DNA of 64,000 bases from JAHEKD01 sp965215945 (GTDB lineage Bacteria; Pseudomonadota; Gammaproteobacteria; Arenicellales; JAHEKD01): assembly GCA_965215945.1 (NCBI GenBank), contig CBDCFC010000051.1, positions 103,528 to 167,527 on the forward strand, written 5' to 3'. Every line of letters starts with the position of its first letter. Positions within the stretch are counted from its first letter, which is position 1. The notes under the pieces were generated by a model, which made no database searches, was not told where the DNA came from, and saw only the letters and a program-made list of their open reading frames with translations. Shown piece by piece: positions 60,261 through 64,000 of the stretch. The translations under genes were made by a program, and so were the position numbers.

Positions 60261-61806
60261 ATGAAGACATCTAGAATTTTATTTTATGTGCTATTGACAT
60301 TGAGTATCAGGATCGGCTATTCACAAGCTGCATCAGAAGTAGAGGTTTTTCCACTACAGGAAAATATACCAATCTCTGATCTGGTGTATGGTACTAACAA
60401 CTATTGGACAGAAATCCCAATTAATGACTTTAGTACCTTCTTTACAAAACTAACTGAAATTGGCCAAACCATGATGAGATATCCTGGAGGCTGGGAATCA
60501 GAACATTACACATGGCATAATCCAAACGATCCTTTAGACCCCCCATTTGATACCCCAGGATGGAAAAAAACAACCAGATGAAATCGGCGCCAAACCTTGG
60601 CATTTAAAATCTGCTGTAAATGGTGCGATTCCAAGTCAGACTGGACTATTTGTTCTGCCGACAAAAGACTATATTTATACCCCCTGGTTTGACACCCATT
60701 ATGCCTTAAAAACAAAAGCAGCAGAAATTGTGGCGGCTCATAAAGGCACCATTAAAAAATGGGAAATTGGAAATGAATGGTACAAGATGGGATACATTCA
60801 AGGGGGGTGTAGGGAAGCAAGGCGATACCGTTATATGCAAATTGCTAAAGCAATTGCCACGAATATCAAAAATGAAGATAGCTCTGCAGAGGTATATGTA
60901 ACAGCCGATTGGAAGTATAGTTCAAATGATATTCCGGTTATGACAACATGCTACCCTAACGGTGTGAATGATCCTAGCTCAGCCATATCTTATAATATTA
61001 GTACTAGTGATTTTGTTTATCTGAAAAATCAATTTGGCACCCTGTGGGATGATATTGATGGTGTATCAATACATGTCTATACCGGGGAAAATCCAGAAGA
61101 CGAGTATGATGACGTTACTCCACCTTCTATATCGGAAGTTAAAAATGTGATTGAGGCAATCAGAGGAGATATTGGATCTGATAAAAAAATTATTGTTACG
61201 GAATGGGCGTCATCAAAAGATCATAATAAAACTACTCAGTATGGGGAAGGATCAAAAAATTTAGTTGCAGCTAATCACCAAATCAAACTATTGTATGAGA
61301 TGTTGTTAGCTGGGATTGATGCTGCTGCATATTGGCCACCGGCGAAAGCTGGAAACGGAATTTCATTACTAAACTTTGGTTTAGCTAGTGCAACACCATT
61401 AGGTTTGGTATTTGACTGGATGTCGAGTCATCTAAAAGGTCAAACGGTAAAAGTGATTGCTAACGATGGTGTAACAGCTGCTGCAGCAAAATACACAGAT
61501 AACTCTGAAGATAGATTAGCTATTTTCTTGATGGGTGGGCCTCATGAAAATGAAACTGTTAATATCGACCTGAATCAAGATTTTAATGGTGTTACATATG
61601 ATTCAATCGAATCAGTCCATGCAATCTACTCAAATGATGACCCTAATACTGATCATACCCCTGATACTAATAATTCTGTTGTTTATAGTGTAACGGAACA
61701 GATAAATAATGTACCCAATAAAATCTCTTTAGTAATAAATCCGGGAACAAGTAATCGTGGCGTGAGCCATGAGATCATTAAGATCGTCCTAAAAAGTTCA
61801 ACCTAA
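60261..61806 (+). pseudogene. Secreted clan-A glycoside hydrolase, frameshifted
   Basis: Two overlapping frames (60261-60581 and 60547-61806) make one exported enzyme of about 515 aa. A signal peptide (about 1-24) is followed by a TIM-barrel with clan-A marks: MMRYPGGWESEHYTWHNP, KWEIGNEWYKMGY (acid/base Glu) and IIVTEWASS (nucleophile Glu), as in GH39/GH51/GH30-type enzymes. The break lies in a run of seven A residues (60564-60570), after DTPGW, where eight A or a one-base loss would rejoin the frame. It stands alone, facing away from its neighbours. The specific glycan cannot be named. Confidence 0.75.
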
Positions 61807-62080
61807 GTAATACTCAGGGAGCAAAAACTTCATCAACATAAGAAATTCACCACAATGTGAAATCGTTCAGTATCCGCTATGTTAACAACATCTCTAAAAA
61901 TTAATGTCAGGTTTAGGCTAATCTGAGTGATACGCTGTTGGACATCCGCAAGCGATTCAACAAAGACGGTCTTATTGAATCGCTTACTATTATTAACTTA
62001 AATAATGCGGATATAAAAAAAGCGGAGAGGGCGTATCTGAGCCGCATAAAGTTAAAGTTTTTGGCCCCCCCATACCCAAT
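61807..62080. other. Gap with no supported gene
   Basis: 274 bases. A plus-strand frame begins at a TTG at 61938 and reads LDIRKRFNKDGLIESLTIINL, but its second half lies opposite the HGG-motif gene. Only its first about 45 codons are free; I cannot assign them. A run of seven C residues lies at about 62065. Confidence 0.5.
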
Positions 62081-62368
62081 TCATAATTTCACAGTTGTAG
62101 TTATCGATCGAACCACTTCATGCGACTCTTTGCATAGTTGCTTAATTAGCCTTCTTGACTCTTTTGCTTGCTTAGAATACAAACCATGCTTCCAGTTGCC
62201 ACAGCGAGCTAGACCTTCAGGTGTACGCGGGCCTGTCGATTTGCCGCCGTGTAATCGGCATCGTCCGTTTTTCATGGCAGGGGCAAGGCATGGAGTGCCT
62301 CGACGTGTTTTAGCCCCACAACGGGCTACTGAGGCAAGATGAGCTATTGCATGGGGTTTATCCAGCAT
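62081..62368 (-). CDS. HGGxSTGxxT-motif protein
   Basis: A 95-aa protein with paired Cys: RCGAKTRRGTPCLAPAMKNGRCRLHGGKSTGPRTPEGLAR (in parts; motif HGGKSTGPRT). This family, with conserved C-G-A-x-T-R-x-G-x-P-C and C-x-x-HGG, is frequent in prophage and plasmid regions and unknown in function. The Cys/His set could bind zinc. It overlaps the upstream gene by 11 bases. Confidence 0.78.
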   Translation of the reverse strand: MLDKPHAIAHLASVARCGAKTRRGTPCLAPAMKNGRCRLHGGKSTGPRTPEGLARCGNWKHGLYSKQAKESRRLIKQLCKESHEVVRSITTTVKL

Positions 62369-63050
62369 TATTTTTTACCCCCTTAGCTTGATGTTTTGGC
62401 TTATCTTTGGTGACCGAGGATTTGTCTGTGTTTACCTCGCCAATAATGGCCTGACCGCCTTCATTGACATAGACATGCTCCACTGTCATTTTCTGTTGGC
62501 CCTTGCCACGATGTTTGTTTAACGCCTCCATTTGAGCTATGAAAGTCCTAGATAGCTTGTTCACTTCACTCATGTGAAGCTTTGCACTATTGACTGTACG
62601 ATTCTTACTTAAAGCAAGCCTTGAGCACTCCATTTGTAATAAATAAATTGAAATCATTTGATTTGCTAACATAGATTCAACCGCGTCTTTTGGTTTGATT
62701 TGGTCAATAAGTGATATGGCAGCATTTATTTCTCTACAATTGTCTTCTGTATCTCCTACTACATTGCTGAGTTGTATTAAAAGCTGAATTGCAACAGTTG
62801 GATCAGGTGTTGAATAGGTATTACATAATTTTGCAAACATTAAATCATTATCAACAATTTCATTGCCAGTTTTATCAGAGCATTTAATCGATTTTTCGTT
62901 TTGCTTTTGCAAACGACTTGGCTTCTCATCACTATTGAGCCAATTATTCATTTGGCTAATTAACTGTTGTTCTTTTTCGGTTAATTTGTTCAGTGCTTGA
63001 GTCTTATTTGGGTTGCTCATTTTTTTGGATTTTGTCTTTTTAACTGTCAT
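62358..63050 (-). CDS. Conserved island protein with GGQAIIG motif
   Basis: A 230-aa soluble, mainly alpha-helical protein with a basic N-terminus. The C-terminal segment RGKGQQKMTVEHVYVNEGGQAIIGEV is typical of a family regularly encoded next to HGGxSTG proteins, as here. The role is unknown. It starts after GGAAATC. The two genes look like one conserved cassette. Confidence 0.72.
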   Translation of the reverse strand: MTVKKTKSKKMSNPNKTQALNKLTEKEQQLISQMNNWLNSDEKPSRLQKQNEKSIKCSDKTGNEIVDNDLMFAKLCNTYSTPDPTVAIQLLIQLSNVVGDTEDNCREINAAISLIDQIKPKDAVESMLANQMISIYLLQMECSRLALSKNRTVNSAKLHMSEVNKLSRTFIAQMEALNKHRGKGQQKMTVEHVYVNEGGQAIIGEVNTDKSSVTKDKPKHQAKGVKNNAG

Positions 63051-63113
63051 GTGATTTCCTTGAGTTTTTTTGACATAATTTTAGTTCCTGTCTAATTTAA
63101 ATGGTTTATTCAT

Positions 63114-63200
63114 TCAATGATCTGTGCCCTTAAATTCACTCAGGCTGATTCGGATTTCTTCGGTTGAGTTCTTCCCGATTACTGAAACAACATGGCTCAT
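63114..63200 (-). pseudogene. Truncated PC4-like (p15) small protein
   Basis: A 28-codon frame with a good ribosome site (AGAGGA): SHVVSVIGKNSTEEIRISLS then EFKGTDH and stop. This is the start of a PC4/p15-type single-stranded-DNA-binding fold (K-N-S-x-E-E-I-R-V-S-L-S-E-F-x-G), which usually goes on for about 45 more residues. It seems cut short. Confidence 0.45.
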
Positions 63201-63311
63201 GATATAATTCCTCTTGCAGTTAGAGGATTTGTGAACGGCGGGGAACTGGCCCCGCCGGTAGTTAGATAGATTGCTAGACAAGTTGAGCGACTACCATTAG
63301 TGTTCACGCGC

Positions 63312-63392
63312 TCATTTCTTATTAATTTCTTGCCAAAACCTTTCCATGCTAATCTGGGTTTCACCCTGTAAATACCAGTCCAAGAAGCCCAT
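63312..63392 (-). CDS. Very short ORF with strong ribosome site
   Basis: A 26-aa frame (MGFLDWYLQGETQI...NKK) preceded by AGGAAGGA, in the gap between two minus-strand genes. It is amphipathic. It may be a leader peptide, a small protein or a remnant. Just upstream (63409-63442) is a short (TAGGTG)n-type low-complexity tract. Confidence 0.35.
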   Translation of the reverse strand: MGFLDWYLQGETQISMERFWQEINKK

Positions 63393-63468
63393 TCCTTCCT
63401 ATTTATAAGTAGGTGTAGGTGTAGGAGTTGGTGTAGGTGTAAGTACATATTAAAAGTATGTTTGCTTT

Positions 63469-63921
63469 TCATATCCGATTTGCCCCGATAATGTGATCGA
63501 TTACGCTGTACTGGAGTCCTTCTGGGTATTCCCGTTGCATACGATTATGAGTGACAGTTCTGATGTGTGCTTGAACGATTGCATTTTTGAATCGGCACAT
63601 ACTGATACGATCAAGACGTGCCGGTATATCGAAGCAGACTGTGTAATCCAAAACAAAATCAGATCGTTTGCCAGCTGTAAAATGTCCATTTCGCTTCGGT
63701 TTGCCCTGAATTTTTTTCAGGTTGTAATAAGAATTAACCGGTAATAAGTAATATTCACCAAAGTCCTGAATCGTGAAACAAATAACCAGTTTTGGGTATC
63801 GTCCCATATAGCGCCAGGTTATGTGATGAGTGTAAGCAAGGTTGTAAACACCTTCTGGTACTCGGATAAAATCCTCACCCGGCTGATTGTTTGGTATTAG
63901 CTTGTGAATAGTCGCACTCAT
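63469..63921 (-). CDS. Conserved hypothetical protein of mobile elements
   Basis: A 150-aa beta-rich protein: GEDFIRVPEGVYNLAYTHHITWRYMGRYPKLVICFTIQDFGEYY and YNLKKIQGKPKRNGHFTAGKRSDF (in parts), ending LQYSVIDHIIG. This kind of protein is often found in integrative elements and plasmids, without a known role. Start overlaps the upstream gene (TAATG). Confidence 0.7.
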   Translation of the reverse strand: MSATIHKLIPNNQPGEDFIRVPEGVYNLAYTHHITWRYMGRYPKLVICFTIQDFGEYYLLPVNSYYNLKKIQGKPKRNGHFTAGKRSDFVLDYTVCFDIPARLDRISMCRFKNAIVQAHIRTVTHNRMQREYPEGLQYSVIDHIIGANRI

Positions 63922-64000
63922 TACGCAGCCTCACTTTGCTGTGATTCAGCATAATTTGCTTTTGGTCTTACTTCAAAGAGTGGACAAGTGAATGAAGTGC
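63921..64000 (-). CDS. C-terminal end of a gene running off the window
   Basis: The minus-strand frame is open to the right edge and gives TSFTCPLFEVRPKANYAES ending QQSEAA and TAA at 63921-63923, overlapping the next ATG. Too short to identify. It shows that the minus-strand cassette goes on to the right. Confidence 0.55.
   Translation of the reverse strand, partial: TSFTCPLFEVRPKANYAESQQSEAA

Noticed and set aside
61938..62342. Plus-strand ORF of 134 codons
   Set aside because: Most of it is antisense to the better supported HGGxSTG gene; only a short unassigned part is free.
63197..63472. Minus-strand ORF of 91 codons rich in His/Leu at its start
   Set aside because: Its start is a translated hexamer repeat and it has no ribosome site; smaller frames in the same stretch have better starts.
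56940..64000. Attachment-site duplicate of the tRNA-Met 3' end
   Set aside because: I looked for GTTCGAATCTACCC and CATAGCCACCA to the right of the tRNA and saw no second copy in the window.
1..64000. CRISPR arrays, rRNA genes, intact IS elements or integrase genes
   Set aside because: No regularly spaced 25-40-base repeats, no rRNA-like stretches and no transposase or integrase ORFs except the housekeeping recombinase XerC.

Overview
The window looks like a chromosome segment of a free-living or symbiotic gammaproteobacterium of moderate-to-low GC content. The evidence is gene order: DUF484-xerC; hemB-DUF971-ubiE-ubiJ-ubiB; TPR lipoprotein-lolB-ispE-tRNA-Gln-prs-rplY-pth-ychF; and an iscR-sufBCDS-sufU-sufT operon. 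A pyrophosphate-type phosphofructokinase, a persulfide-dioxygenase-like hydrolase and a FadL porin would suit a sulfur oxidiser, methylotroph or hydrocarbon user, but the genus cannot be fixed from the sequence alone.

Layout. 1-8.5 kb: DUF484/xerC, a Kdo-kinase-like protein, an ETHE1-type hydrolase, an omega-aminotransferase, NhaA, TerC, an SdiA-regulated-type protein and ppa. 8.5-14.4 kb: rhomboid, macro domain, then a tightly coupled five-gene operon PhyH-cmoA-cmoB-EamA-TauD, followed by a decayed hicB. 14.4-21.3 kb: PPi-phosphofructokinase facing an adenylate kinase with a long histone-H1-like lysine/alanine tail, then heme and ubiquinone genes. 21.6-26.3 kb: a minus-strand envelope-signalling set made of a CHASE2-adenylate cyclase (frameshifted), a FecR-domain protein with a 22-unit PPPPA repeat, and a TPR/outer-membrane-barrel protein. 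26.5-33.6 kb: DUF6065, FadL, a PQQ-type sugar dehydrogenase, a MetA-type acyltransferase, a P-loop ATPase, an HtpX-like protease and a lipoprotein. 33.7-40.5 kb: the SUF Fe-S operon with its promoter and an IscR-like site. 40.5-46 kb: accessory genes, including an HTH-HATPase-STAS regulator and a frameshifted secreted protein beside a glycosyltransferase. 46-53 kb: the conserved lolB-ychF block. 53-56.9 kb: HTTM/DCC, sterol-desaturase-like and small membrane genes facing an XRE regulator.

From tRNA-Met (56.9 kb) to the end, the content changes to an accessory island: an NYN RNase-like/trypsin-like pair, phage or plasmid-type small proteins, a frameshifted glycoside hydrolase, and a minus-strand cassette that runs off the window. 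No integrase, CRISPR array or intact IS element was recognised.

Most novel-looking items: (1) the adenylate kinase-H1-tail fusion; (2) two Fe(II)/2-oxoglutarate-type oxygenases and a transporter translationally coupled to cmoAB; (3) the CHASE2/FecR/OM-barrel module with its PPPPA tract; (4) an NYN-protease pair whose first gene probably starts at ATT. Three genes carry single-base frameshifts, two of them in homopolymer runs; these may be real decay or read errors.
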